Both the position numbers and the translations under genes were made by a program. Positions 1 to 8,044 of a stretch of 35,759 nt of DNA are shown piece after piece. The first letter of the stretch is position 1. Each line of letters begins with the position of its first letter. A model generated the notes under the pieces. That model was given only the letters and a program-made list of their open reading frames with translations. It was not told where the DNA came from and did not search any database. The stretch is from Parvularculales bacterium (GTDB lineage: Bacteria > Pseudomonadota > Alphaproteobacteria > JAPOUT01 > JBAJNM01): assembly GCA_036881865.1 (NCBI GenBank), contig JBAJNM010000015.1:1-35759 (forward strand), written 5' to 3'.

Positions 1-1233
1 CCACCATGTATCCACAATAGGGCACCGGCCTCCCCCTACCTCCCGGTGATACCACAACCATGCTTCCGGATTAATTGGCTCCCCTACCGTACCAAGCAAT
101 CTTAACGTGTCCCGCTTGGTGGCCTTAACAGGTTCCACCCCTTCTCGCATCAACGCGCGAATGGCCGTTGGGGCCGTATAAAAAATGTTTACCCCGTGCT
201 TGTCACACACCTGCCAGAAACGCGAAGCATCAGGATAATTAGGTACTCCCTCAAACATCAACGTCACAGCCCCGTTGGCCAGCGGCCCATAAAGAATGTA
301 ACTATGCCCCGTTACCCAACCCACATCTGCCGTGCACCAATAAATATCTCCCTCGTGATAATCAAAAACTATCTCATGGGTAAGAGACGCATAAACCATA
401 TATCCACCAGTGGTATGCAACACTCCTTTGGGCTTGCCCGTTGACCCCGATGTATAAAGAATAAAGAGGGGGTCTTCAGCGTTCATCTCTTCAGCGGGAC
501 AATGGTCCTCAACGCTTGCTACTGTCTCATGATACCAAACGTCACGTCCAAGTTGCATTGGCGTATCCGTTTCAGTGTGCTTTACGGTAATAACACTCTT
601 TACGTTGGGACATTGCTCAAGAGCTGCATCCGTATTGGTTTTAAGCGGAATAACCCGCCCGCCCCTGATGCCCTCATTGGCCGTAACAACATAATCAGAC
701 CGGCAATCTAAAATACGACCCGCCAGAGCCTCGGGCGAAAAACCGCCAAACACGACAGAATGAATCGCCCCAATGCGCGCGCAGGCCAACATGGCATAAG
801 CGGCCTCCGGTATCATAGGCATATAGATGGTTACCCGGTCACCTTTCGTAACTCCGCACTTTTTGAGAACGTTGGCGAACCGGCACACGTGAACATAAAG
901 TTCCTTGTAGGTAATCTTTTTATCATCCACAGGGTCATCCCCTTCCCAGATGATCGCAGTCCGGTCACCGTGGGTTTCAAGATGACGGTCTACGCAGTTG
1001 ACGCAGGCATTCAATGTGCCATCCTCAAACCACCGGATGAAAAGATTGTCAGCATCCCATGATACATTACGCACCACAGACCACGGCTTCATCCAATCAA
1101 GGCGGGAAGCCTGCTCGTTCCAAAATTTTTCAGGGTTCTCAATGCTTGCCGCATACATCTCCTGATAACATGCTTCGTTGATATGGGCGCGGGTGGCGGT
1201 ATCATCTGAGACGGGAAATAAATCATCTGCCAT
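1..1233 (-). CDS. acs: Acetyl-CoA synthetase, N-terminal part (cut by window edge)
   Basis: This AMP-forming enzyme activates acetate to acetyl-CoA through acetyl-AMP in the cytoplasm. The leftward frame starts at ATG 1233 ([10 protein letters not shown]) and stays open for 411 codons to base 1, so about the last third of a family of roughly 650 residues lies outside the window. Visible family signatures are the P-loop-like adenylation motif [12 protein letters not shown], the upstream segment [12 protein letters not shown], and [14 protein letters not shown]. No stop interrupts the frame. The Shine-Dalgarno site is weak. The ATG codons just upstream are in another frame that ends quickly, which supports ATG 1233. 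An array of TTTACG elements lies 28-87 bases upstream and may be its control region. Recognition of the family is firm; expression control is inferred. Confidence 0.95.
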   Translation of the reverse strand, partial: MADDLFPVSDDTATRAHINEACYQEMYAASIENPEKFWNEQASRLDWMKPWSVVRNVSWDADNLFIRWFEDGTLNACVNCVDRHLETHGDRTAIIWEGDDPVDDKKITYKELYVHVCRFANVLKKCGVTKGDRVTIYMPMIPEAAYAMLACARIGAIHSVVFGGFSPEALAGRILDCRSDYVVTANEGIRGGRVIPLKTNTDAALEQCPNVKSVITVKHTETDTPMQLGRDVWYHETVASVEDHCPAEEMNAEDPLFILYTSGSTGKPKGVLHTTGGYMVYASLTHEIVFDYHEGDIYWCTADVGWVTGHSYILYGPLANGAVTLMFEGVPNYPDASRFWQVCDKHGVNIFYTAPTAIRALMREGVEPVKATKRDTLRLLGTVGEPINPEAWLWYHREVGGGRCPIVDTWW

Positions 1234-1260
1234 AGTGCATTTCCATGTGGGGGACTGTAT

Positions 1261-1320
1261 TTTACGGTGAATTTACGGTAGAATTTTACATATTTTACGT
1301 GTAGTTTTACGTATTTTATG
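1261..1320 (-). promoter_or_regulatory. Array of six TTTAC(G/A)-like elements upstream of acs
   Basis: Five TTTAC(G/A) copies begin at 1261, 1272, 1285, 1294 and 1306, and a sixth related TTTATG begins at 1315. Read on the acs strand they are CGTAAA-type elements. Successive starts are 11, 13, 9, 12 and 9 bases apart, close to one helical turn. Such spacing suits cooperative binding of a regulator on one DNA face, so this may be the acs operator or promoter. No regulator is identified and a low-complexity AT stretch remains possible. Confidence 0.4.
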
Positions 1321-1393
1321 AAGTTTTTATTGTGACCAAAGGGGACGGGAATCGCAAGAGGCGAATCGCTCCCAAAGAGCAAGGGAGGGGTTA

Positions 1394-1800
1394 GTCATTC
1401 TCAGAGTGCAGGGGGCAGGATGGCGGCTTCGTGGTGATTGCTTCAACTTAATTGCTCTCCAAAGCGCAGTAGTGGGTCGGTCATTCTTAGAACGCAGAGG
1501 GGATGGCAGCTCCATTGTGGCTTCTTCAGTCATTCTCAAGGGACGAGGGGAGAGACAGCAACCCCTCATAGCGCAAAGGGAAGAACAGCCCCGTTGCAGG
1601 ATAAGGGGAGGGATGAGCCGCAAGAGGGCAGTCATTCTTAGAACGCGGAGGGGATTGCAGTTCCGCCGTGGGGCTTCAACTCAATCCTTCCCAGAAGGCA
1701 AGGAGATGAGACAGTCATTCTCAGAGCGCTGGGGTGGGGTCGTAACTCCGTTGTGGGGGTTTCAACTCAATCGTTCTCGGAGCGCAAGGGGCGGGAGAGC
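1394..1800. repeat. Cluster of degenerate GTCATTCT-type interspersed repeats
   Basis: The spacer between acs and gpsA is built from imperfect copies of GTCATTCTCAGAGCGC followed by a G-run. Copies start near 1394, 1480, 1529, 1631 and 1714. A related CAACTCAATCGTTCTCGGAG form starts near 1443, 1677 and 1763. Between them recurs a linker like GGCAGCTCCATTGTGG. Short open frames on both strands here are artefacts of the repeat. The last copy runs into the 3' end of gpsA and supplies its final codons and stop. It resembles the widespread GTCATTCTGAGCGAAG class of intergenic repeats; membership of that class is inferred by eye. Confidence 0.6.
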
Positions 1801-2768
1801 AGTCCTGTTATGGCCGCTTCAACATCTATATCTCCGGCGACAAGGGAAGCCACCGCTTCGGCAATTGGCATCTCGACTCCCAGCCCCCCCGCTAAATCCC
1901 GCAAGGCCAGCGCCGTATGCACTCCTTCGCTGACCGAGCGGCGCTCTGCCAGAACATTCTCAAGAGTCAGCCCTTCTCCCAACGCTACCCCTAAAGACAT
2001 ATTACGCGACGACACACTTGATCCGGTTAAAACCAAATCTCCCAAGCCCGATAATCCGTTTAATGTTTCCGCCTTCCCCCCCAACGCCATACCCAGACGG
2101 GCCAACTCAGAAAAGCCGCGCGTCAATAAGGCCGACCGTGCGCTTTCTCCAAGGCGGCGTCCCTGCACCACACCACAGGCAATGGCCAGTACATTTTTTA
2201 CGGCCCCCCCAATTTGGGCACCAATAATATCTTCGCTCACGTAAGGACGAAACAACGGCGTTGCTATGGCGTGTGCCAAGGCCTTTCCGTGGGGTACCGG
2301 CGCGGCAAGAGTAACCGCCGTCGGCAGCCCCCGTGCTACCTCACCGGCAAAACTCGGACCTGATAAAACCCCCACAATCACAGATGGCGCTTCTTCGGCT
2401 AACACCTGAGACATAAGAAGTCCTGTTTTTTGCTCAATGCCTTTTGCGCAAATGAGAACGATAGTCTTTTCCGCCAAATGCGGTGCTAATTCCCGCACCA
2501 CACCCCGCAGATGCTGCGCCGGACAGACCAGCAAAATTAAATCCGCCGCCGCCGTTTCGGACAATGACGTAGTGGCCTTTATATTTTCCGGTAAAGCAAT
2601 CTCCGGCAAAAACACCGAATTTTCATGCGTCCCATTGATGGCCTCCGCAACCTCCGGCTCTCTGGCCCATATCATAACCTCCCGGCCCGCCTGAACACAC
2701 ACCACGGCAAGGGCCGTCCCCCATGCGCCAGCACCCGCAACCGCAATGCGTTGAATAGTCCGCGCCAT
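1767..2768 (-). CDS. gpsA: NAD(P)H-dependent glycerol-3-phosphate dehydrogenase
   Basis: GpsA reduces dihydroxyacetone phosphate to sn-glycerol-3-phosphate for phospholipid synthesis in the cytoplasm. The 333-residue protein has the normal family length. It begins with a Rossmann dinucleotide site (VAGAGAWGTALA, about residues 9-20). It contains the catalytic-lysine helix GGAVKNVLAIACGVVQG and the RSALLTRGFSEL segment near residues 190-225. The gene lies 5 bases after the tsaD stop on the same strand, so the two are probably cotranscribed. Oddity: the last residues (LLSRPLRSEND) are encoded by a copy of the repeat family that fills the acs-gpsA spacer, so the C-terminus may have been replaced or extended by a repeat. 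Confidence 0.96.
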   Translation of the reverse strand: MARTIQRIAVAGAGAWGTALAVVCVQAGREVMIWAREPEVAEAINGTHENSVFLPEIALPENIKATTSLSETAAADLILLVCPAQHLRGVVRELAPHLAEKTIVLICAKGIEQKTGLLMSQVLAEEAPSVIVGVLSGPSFAGEVARGLPTAVTLAAPVPHGKALAHAIATPLFRPYVSEDIIGAQIGGAVKNVLAIACGVVQGRRLGESARSALLTRGFSELARLGMALGGKAETLNGLSGLGDLVLTGSSVSSRNMSLGVALGEGLTLENVLAERRSVSEGVHTALALRDLAGGLGVEMPIAEAVASLVAGDIDVEAAITGLLSRPLRSEND

Positions 2769-2773
2769 CTCAA

Positions 2774-3862
2774 CTATCCCGCCAGTGCCTGTGTTGTGAC
2801 AAGCTCATCAAGAGGCCACCGCGCCCGTGGCGCCATATCCAGCGCATCGTTCTTATATCCCCGCGCCAGACGCTCCGCCCCCGCCCAGGCAATCATGGCG
2901 GCGTTATCGGTGCACAATGCAGGTGGTGGCATGTGACAGTCAAAACCATTCTCCTCCACCAGACGCACAAGATGCTCCCTCAACACGGCATTGGCCGCGA
3001 CACCTCCCGCCACCACCAAGCGATTACCGTTATTACCGCCAAGCTCACCGGCAAACATATCCATGGCACTTTTTGTTCTGTCACACAGGCAATCCGCGAC
3101 AGCATCCTGAAACGCCGCCGCCGTATCGGCTTGCAGCGTGGCATCTTTCACGGGGTTTGTCTCAACAACCCGCCGCACGGCCGACTTGAGTCCCGAAAAT
3201 GAAAAATCCGCCCCCGGCTGCCCGACAAGCGGACGCGGAAGAGTAAACCGTGAAGCATTGCCCCGGCGCGCCACTTTTTCTACTGCCGGACCACCGGGCC
3301 AGCCCAAGCCTAACAACCGGGCGGTTTTATCAAATGCCTCCCCTGCCGCATCATCAAGAGTTGTTCCATATATACGGTAATCTCCCACTCCCTTAACCGC
3401 CAGCAACTGGGTATGTCCGCCCGATACCAACAACAGCAAATAAGGAAACGCCGTATCACCGGTCAAACGCGCCGTCAGAGCATGGCCCTCCAGATGATTC
3501 ACCCCCACAAAAGGCACCCCCCGCGCCAACGCTATAGCCTTGCCCATGGTCAGGCCCACCATGACCCCGCCTACAAGCCCGGGTCCGGCGGTAGCCGCAA
3601 CAGCCTCAATGTTCCCCTTGGTCAGCCCGGCCGTATCCAGCGCCCTTTTAATCAACCCGTCCAAGTGAAGAATATGGCTACGGGCGGCAATTTCCGGCAC
3701 TACCCCGCCATAAGGGGCATGTTCTTTTGTCTGGGAGAGGATTTCATTGGCTAAAATTGTGCCGGTTCCCTCAGCCTCCCAACGTACAACGGCCGCTGCC
3801 GTTTCATCGCAGCTGGTTTCAAGGCCAAGCACCACAAAAGCAGAAGGGGGAGAAGACGGCAT
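2774..3862 (-). CDS. tsaD: tRNA N6-adenosine threonylcarbamoyltransferase TsaD
   Basis: TsaD transfers the threonylcarbamoyl group from threonylcarbamoyl-AMP to A37 of ANN-decoding tRNAs, working with TsaB and TsaE. The 362-residue frame shows the Kae1/YgjD ASKHA fold: N-terminal [16 protein letters not shown], the metal-binding HxExH motif in [14 protein letters not shown], the VSGGHTQLL phosphate loop, [17 protein letters not shown], and the C-terminal [12 protein letters not shown]. The start at ATG 3862 leaves a short leader before the conserved core, as is usual. It is upstream of gpsA in a two-gene leftward unit. In many Alphaproteobacteria tsaD faces hemC directly; here about 2.4 kb carrying other genes separates them. 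Confidence 0.97.
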   Translation of the reverse strand: MPSSPPSAFVVLGLETSCDETAAAVVRWEAEGTGTILANEILSQTKEHAPYGGVVPEIAARSHILHLDGLIKRALDTAGLTKGNIEAVAATAGPGLVGGVMVGLTMGKAIALARGVPFVGVNHLEGHALTARLTGDTAFPYLLLLVSGGHTQLLAVKGVGDYRIYGTTLDDAAGEAFDKTARLLGLGWPGGPAVEKVARRGNASRFTLPRPLVGQPGADFSFSGLKSAVRRVVETNPVKDATLQADTAAAFQDAVADCLCDRTKSAMDMFAGELGGNNGNRLVVAGGVAANAVLREHLVRLVEENGFDCHMPPPALCTDNAAMIAWAGAERLARGYKNDALDMAPRARWPLDELVTTQALAG

Positions 3863-4100
3863 AGATCAATCCACAAAACCTAAAGAAGGGGCTTATTTAA
3901 TATGTCACAAAAACGCAGGACTTATATTCTTAACCGGACAAGTAACAATTTGGTTCTTTTCAAGCTTGCGTCCACTTTAAATAATTTCCCAAACCTTTCC
4001 AACACCCTGCCATGATTTTTGCTAATTTTATATATAGTTATATATCAATCCCGTTTCTCAGGAGTTCATCATTCCAAATTTCCCTGACCTCTATCCAATT

Positions 4101-4820
4101 TTGTGGAGAGACAAATTGGATTTTACCGATCTTGATGCGTTGTACAGAGAATATTTTTGTTTGCGAAAGAATGCACCGTCCCGTACTTCACGCGGGAAAA
4201 AGTATTTTGTTGGTCATGACGGTATTCCTTCGACACGCGGTCATAGTAACCGTCGTGAGGAACATAGCGCTATTGCGCTTGTGAATCTTCAACACCATTG
4301 GAAATATCCGCCCGGAGGCGGTTTCCGGTTTCTGGATTATCAGGTTTCTTTGAGAACACAACAGACGGATACGGGTGTTGGCAAGGTCGATATTGTAGGA
4401 ATTAGAGATGACGGGCGATTGATTCTCACCGAGCTCAAGGTCGAGAGCAAACAGAGCAGAAGTAGTGATACACCTTTTTCAGCGCTTCTTCAGGGACTAC
4501 GCTATGCAGCCATCGTCGAGAAGAATCTGGAGGTGATTGCACACGAAGCAAAGGGTTGCTTTGGTGTTGAGGTGAAACAGCTACCGCCCATTGTACAGCT
4601 TCTGGCAACGGTGGAATGGTGGCAACAACAAAGTTTCGACTTCACCGCTCCCGGAAAATCGCAGGAGAGGTTTGCGTCTCTTGTTGATGGGATTGAGAAC
4701 AAAACAGGTGTCTGTGTCGAGTGTCAGGCATTCGATTGTTTGAAAATCTCTATTGGTTCGGGTGGTAAGAAACCCCGGCTTGATCCGAAGCCCAATTTGG
4801 AAGCCGTGCCGTTGCGATGA
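4101..4820 (+). CDS. PD-(D/E)XK nuclease-like protein, first of an overlapping pair
   Basis: The protein is unnamed, 239 residues from TTG 4101. Its core matches a PD-(D/E)XK nuclease arrangement: an N-terminal acidic helix (RREEHSAIAL), then GVGKVDIVGI with Asp97, then LILTELKVE with Glu111-x-Lys113. The role is probably DNA cleavage or nucleic-acid binding in a defence or repair setting; this is inferred. Start choice is uncertain. TTG 4101 lacks a ribosome site, whereas the same frame is open from 4038 and a good AGGAG (4060-4064) sits six bases before ATT 4071, which would add PNFPDLYPIL. The gene overlaps the next by ATGA, implying translational coupling. The pair interrupts the tsaD-hemC junction, suggesting acquisition. 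Confidence 0.6.
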   Translation: MWRDKLDFTDLDALYREYFCLRKNAPSRTSRGKKYFVGHDGIPSTRGHSNRREEHSAIALVNLQHHWKYPPGGGFRFLDYQVSLRTQQTDTGVGKVDIVGIRDDGRLILTELKVESKQSRSSDTPFSALLQGLRYAAIVEKNLEVIAHEAKGCFGVEVKQLPPIVQLLATVEWWQQQSFDFTAPGKSQERFASLVDGIENKTGVCVECQAFDCLKISIGSGGKKPRLDPKPNLEAVPLR

Positions 4821-5761
4821 GTTACAAAGACGACGTTAGTGAGAGGCTGTGGGCCTGGGCGCAACGCAAACACGAAGGACAACTCGACGGCATTGAGAAA
4901 GAAGGACGTCCTCCCGTATTGCTAAAAGAATTTGAGGCGGAGAATATATTGATTGCGCCTGACGGTTTACATGCCGAAGAGGTTCGTGCCGCCATACCAA
5001 AAGGGAAAAGACATCGCTGGTTTAGGAGTTTGCGCAGTTCGCAGGCGTTGGCGCAGAGCGTATTCGCCAATGTTAAGGCTTATGGTCGTCTGGATCTTTT
5101 GCAAAGCGTCAGAGCAGAATGTGGCCGTCCGGCTTTTTATCATGACAATCAAAGTTGGACTCTCGACCTTGAACAAAAAATCACCACCTTAAACGAACCT
5201 CGTCCTACCGAAATCGATGTGCTGTTTCAAAGTTCTGACAGACGTGTTGCTGTGGAATGTAAATTTATGGAAACCGAGTTTGGGACCTGCTCCCGTACGG
5301 GATTGTCTAAAGATGACGCGCAATATTGCAATGGTAATTATGAAATTCAGCAAAGCCGCAAGGAGCGTTGCGCTCTTACCGAGATAGAAATTAAATATTG
5401 GCAATATCTCCCTGAGTTATTTGATTGGTCGTCGGATATGGATTATGCACCTTGTCCCTTTGGAGAAACATATCAATTGGCGCGCAACGCTCTTGCCGCT
5501 ATGCTCTCACCTACAGGCGAGTTTGACCTGACAAGCGGTCACATGCTTATCGTGTATGATCAGCGTAATCCGGCGTTTCAAACGAGAGGTTCCGGCGAAC
5601 AACAATGGCAGAAGGCTTTGGCTTCGTGTCGTGTTCCCGGTTTGCTACGGCGTATAAGTTGGCAGAGATTACTCTCAGCTTTTACCGGAGTGGAGGAGTT
5701 GAAGTGGCTTCCGGATGAATTGGAGCAGAAGTATGGATTCCTTTTTTGCCCGGAAGAATAA
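4817..5761 (+). CDS. PD-(D/E)XK restriction-endonuclease-like protein, second of the pair
   Basis: This 314-residue protein has a nuclease core at PTEIDVLFQSSDRRVAVECK, giving Asp134 and Glu147-Cys-Lys149, the D...ExK pattern of PD-(D/E)XK enzymes. The following stretch FMETEFGTCSRT resembles uncharacterised restriction-endonuclease-like families (I am reminded of the PGN_0703 type, from memory). A larger C-terminal part (residues about 180-314) is rich in aromatic residues and has no motif I recognise. Its ATG overlaps the stop of the upstream nuclease-like gene, so the two products are probably made together and may form a complex. No methyltransferase is adjacent, which argues against a simple type II restriction pair. 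The function remains unproven. Confidence 0.6.
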   Translation: MSYKDDVSERLWAWAQRKHEGQLDGIEKEGRPPVLLKEFEAENILIAPDGLHAEEVRAAIPKGKRHRWFRSLRSSQALAQSVFANVKAYGRLDLLQSVRAECGRPAFYHDNQSWTLDLEQKITTLNEPRPTEIDVLFQSSDRRVAVECKFMETEFGTCSRTGLSKDDAQYCNGNYEIQQSRKERCALTEIEIKYWQYLPELFDWSSDMDYAPCPFGETYQLARNALAAMLSPTGEFDLTSGHMLIVYDQRNPAFQTRGSGEQQWQKALASCRVPGLLRRISWQRLLSAFTGVEELKWLPDELEQKYGFLFCPEE

Positions 5762-5784
5762 TCCACTGATTTTTAGGTGGCATA

Positions 5785-5808
5785 TTAACCGGCCGCAAAT
5801 GCGGTTAA
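5785..5808. repeat. Inverted repeat TTAACCG...CGGTTAA after the nuclease pair
   Basis: TTAACCG (5785-5791) pairs with CGGTTAA (5802-5808) around a 10-base loop; an alternative inner hairpin is CCGCAAATGCGG. It lies 24 bases after the stop of the second nuclease-like gene and before the convergent small gene. There is no T-run, so it is a poor intrinsic terminator. It could still end transcripts or act as a binding site. Confidence 0.35.
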
Positions 5809-5848
5809 CGCTCCTTAGTGATCTTTAGAATCCGCTTATTACCCGGAC

Positions 5849-6022
5849 TCAGCGTCTCCGGTACGGGTCGTCCTCCGGATTGTAACAATCTCCATAATCG
5901 GCTGCTACTCCCGAACAATTATACCAATCACCGGCATTAGCGGGAGCGGCCGTAAAAATCACGGGGCCGCTAAAAGCGAAGGCCATTACAAGGGCCATCG
6001 AAAGTATTGTTAGATTCTTCAT
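5849..6022 (-). CDS. Small exported peptide (57 aa) with signal peptide
   Basis: The frame starts at ATG 6022 because AAGGAGA lies a few bases upstream; a longer frame from 6055 has no such site. The product begins MKNLTILSMALVMAFAFSGP, a typical signal peptide with a Lys-containing n-region and hydrophobic core, ending with a probable signal-peptidase I site at APANA-GD. The predicted mature part is only about 23 residues, polar and acidic with two cysteines (YNCSG and GDCYN) and an Arg-rich end, so a disulfide in the periplasm is possible. It is convergent with the nuclease pair and divergent from hemC. I do not recognise a family. Confidence 0.6.
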   Translation of the reverse strand: MKNLTILSMALVMAFAFSGPVIFTAAPANAGDWYNCSGVAADYGDCYNPEDDPYRRR

Positions 6023-6263
6023 TTTCTGTCTCCTTACGAGTTCGTGCCGGGTCATTTCTCATGGCAAAAATACCCTGCCTACGTAGTGATGATACCATCA
6101 AACGCCTTTTCGGTTGATTACCGGATCGTCAATTTCTCGTGACTTAAATATATAATTCATCAGAAAAGAGACACTCGCATTCACCGAAAAACCGGTCTAT
6201 ACTGGCTCATAACACGTTTTCTCATTCTCTTATCCAAATTCACTTTCGCATTATTGTTTTCTG

Positions 6264-7208
6264 ATGCAGCGTCCCCTGCGTATAGGCACCCGCACCAGCC
6301 GTTTATCCCTAGCCCAAACGCAAAGCGTTGTGTCCCTGTTGCAGACAGCCCACGGCCTTGACACCCGGGATATAGAGGTTGTGCCCATCAAAACCCGGGG
6401 CGACAAGATAACGGACCGCAAACTGGCAGATATCGGCGGCAAGGGTCTGTTTACGGCAGAGATGGAACAAAGGCTGCGCGATAAAACTCTGGATATCGCC
6501 GTTCACTCCATGAAAGACGTAACCGTGGATTTGCCCGACGGGCTTATTATCGCCGCCCTGTTATCCCGCGCCGACCCCCGAGATGCGCTGGTCTCAAATC
6601 ATCCACCAAGCAAAGACGGCAAAACCGGCCTTGCAGCCCTGCCTCCCAACGCTCATATCGGTACGGCATCGGTGCGGCGCACGGCCCAGATCAAACACCT
6701 CCGCCCGGACATTTCCACCGGGTTGTTGCGCGGTAACATAGACACACGTCTGAAACGCCTTGAAGAAGGTGCAAGGGACGGTACAATGGATGCCACCATT
6801 CTGGCGTTAGCAGGGCTGGAGCGCATCGACAGGACAGATTGTATCAGTGCTATTCTGGAGCCTGACGAAATGCTCCCCGCTCCCGCTCAGGGCGTCATCG
6901 GTATTGAATGCCGGGCAGATGACACCGCTATCCATGACCTCCTGACTCCTCTTCATGATTCCTCCACCGCCTTTTGTGTTGTGGCGGAGCGCGCCTTTCT
7001 TGGTGCTCTTGACGGCTCCTGCCATACCCCCATAGGGGCGCTGGCCACATTGTCCGGTACCCGGCTCAGACTACGGGGGCAATTACTCTCCTTGGATGGA
7101 AGCCGGTGCGAAACCATCGACATCACCGGCCATCCCGATGAAGCAGAAACCATGGGGTGCAACGGCGCTGAAACGGTACGCCAGCGCATGACAACCCACA
7201 ATGAATGA
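6264..7208 (+). CDS. hemC: Porphobilinogen deaminase (hydroxymethylbilane synthase)
   Basis: HemC polymerises four porphobilinogen units to hydroxymethylbilane in the tetrapyrrole pathway. The 314-residue protein has the usual length and signatures: the N-terminal IGTRTSRLSLAQ, KTRGDKITDRKLADIGGKG, the DIAVHSMKDVTVDLPDG substrate loop, and FLGALDGSCHTPIGALA, whose cysteine carries the dipyrromethane cofactor. ATG 6264 places the conserved start a few residues in, so it is the natural choice. It overlaps hemD by 8 bases, making one transcription unit with hemD and the two membrane-protein genes that follow. The roughly 240-base spacer upstream contains a TATACT (6198-6203) that could be a -10 element, but no clear -35 was found. 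Confidence 0.97.
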   Translation: MQRPLRIGTRTSRLSLAQTQSVVSLLQTAHGLDTRDIEVVPIKTRGDKITDRKLADIGGKGLFTAEMEQRLRDKTLDIAVHSMKDVTVDLPDGLIIAALLSRADPRDALVSNHPPSKDGKTGLAALPPNAHIGTASVRRTAQIKHLRPDISTGLLRGNIDTRLKRLEEGARDGTMDATILALAGLERIDRTDCISAILEPDEMLPAPAQGVIGIECRADDTAIHDLLTPLHDSSTAFCVVAERAFLGALDGSCHTPIGALATLSGTRLRLRGQLLSLDGSRCETIDITGHPDEAETMGCNGAETVRQRMTTHNE

Positions 7209-7935
7209 TGCACCCTTACTCCTTATCACCCGCCCTATAGCGGATGCCAAACCCCTAAGCGAGCGTGTGAGAACTCTGGGATACGATACTCTTATTCATC
7301 CCCTGCTTGATATTCACCCGCTACCAACAGCGGCAATGCCTCTTGAAGGTGTTCAGGCCCTGCTGGCCACAAGTGCCAATGGTATCCGCGCTCTGGGGCA
7401 TCACCCTGCTATCGCTACGGCACGCCCCTTGCCGCTTTTTGCCGTAGGACCTGCAACAAAAGAAGCCGCCCGCCACACAGGATTTACAGATATCCATCAA
7501 TCCGCAGGTGACGGAGAAGCGCTGGCCCAACTGGTCATGGAACATCTGAAACCTTCCAGCGGGCCCCTTCTTCATCTGGCAGGACAAATCACCTCCGGCA
7601 TTCTCGCCCGGCGCCTATCGGCACAGGGGTTTGAAATGCGCCGCTCAACCCTTTATGACGCACGGCCCGTAGAAACCCTTTCCGCTGATGTCTGCGCCCG
7701 CCTCAAGGACCATACAATAAACGGCATCCTGTTTTATTCAGCGCGCACCGCAGACGTCTTTATGACGCTATACGGCAAAGCCGGTCTTGGCGTGTCAGTT
7801 CTGTCATCCATAACCGCCTATTGTCTGGCACCTCCTGTAGCCCGCACCCTTCAATCAGGCGGCTTCGGAACGATTGTCACGGCCCCCCATCCTGACGAAC
7901 AAGCGCTTTTGAGTTGTCTTCCCCCTATATCCTAA
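7201..7935 (+). CDS. hemD: Uroporphyrinogen-III synthase
   Basis: HemD closes linear hydroxymethylbilane with inversion of ring D, giving uroporphyrinogen III. This family is poorly conserved. The assignment rests on 244-residue length, the overlap with hemC, and typical landmarks: N-terminal LLLITRPIADAKPLSERV, LLATSANGIRAL, LFAVGPATKEAARHTGF, LLHLAGQITSG, and NGILFYSARTADVFM in the second domain. ATG 7201 overlaps the end of hemC by 8 bases, which implies translational coupling. It is followed after about 110 bases by the mitofilin-like gene. Confidence 0.93.
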   Translation: MNDAPLLLITRPIADAKPLSERVRTLGYDTLIHPLLDIHPLPTAAMPLEGVQALLATSANGIRALGHHPAIATARPLPLFAVGPATKEAARHTGFTDIHQSAGDGEALAQLVMEHLKPSSGPLLHLAGQITSGILARRLSAQGFEMRRSTLYDARPVETLSADVCARLKDHTINGILFYSARTADVFMTLYGKAGLGVSVLSSITAYCLAPPVARTLQSGGFGTIVTAPHPDEQALLSCLPPIS

Positions 7936-8044
7936 AGGCTCAAAAAGCGGGCGGCTTTATATATATCCGGAATTAAGACGGGATTGGCCTGCAGAACGCT
8001 ACACGATGCAGGTATTACACCCCCTAAAAGTGCTATGATGTGCC

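Noticed and set aside
1406-1933. Open frames in the acs-gpsA spacer on both strands
   Set aside because: They are translations of the interspersed repeat and run antisense into gpsA; composition and lack of motifs argue against genes.
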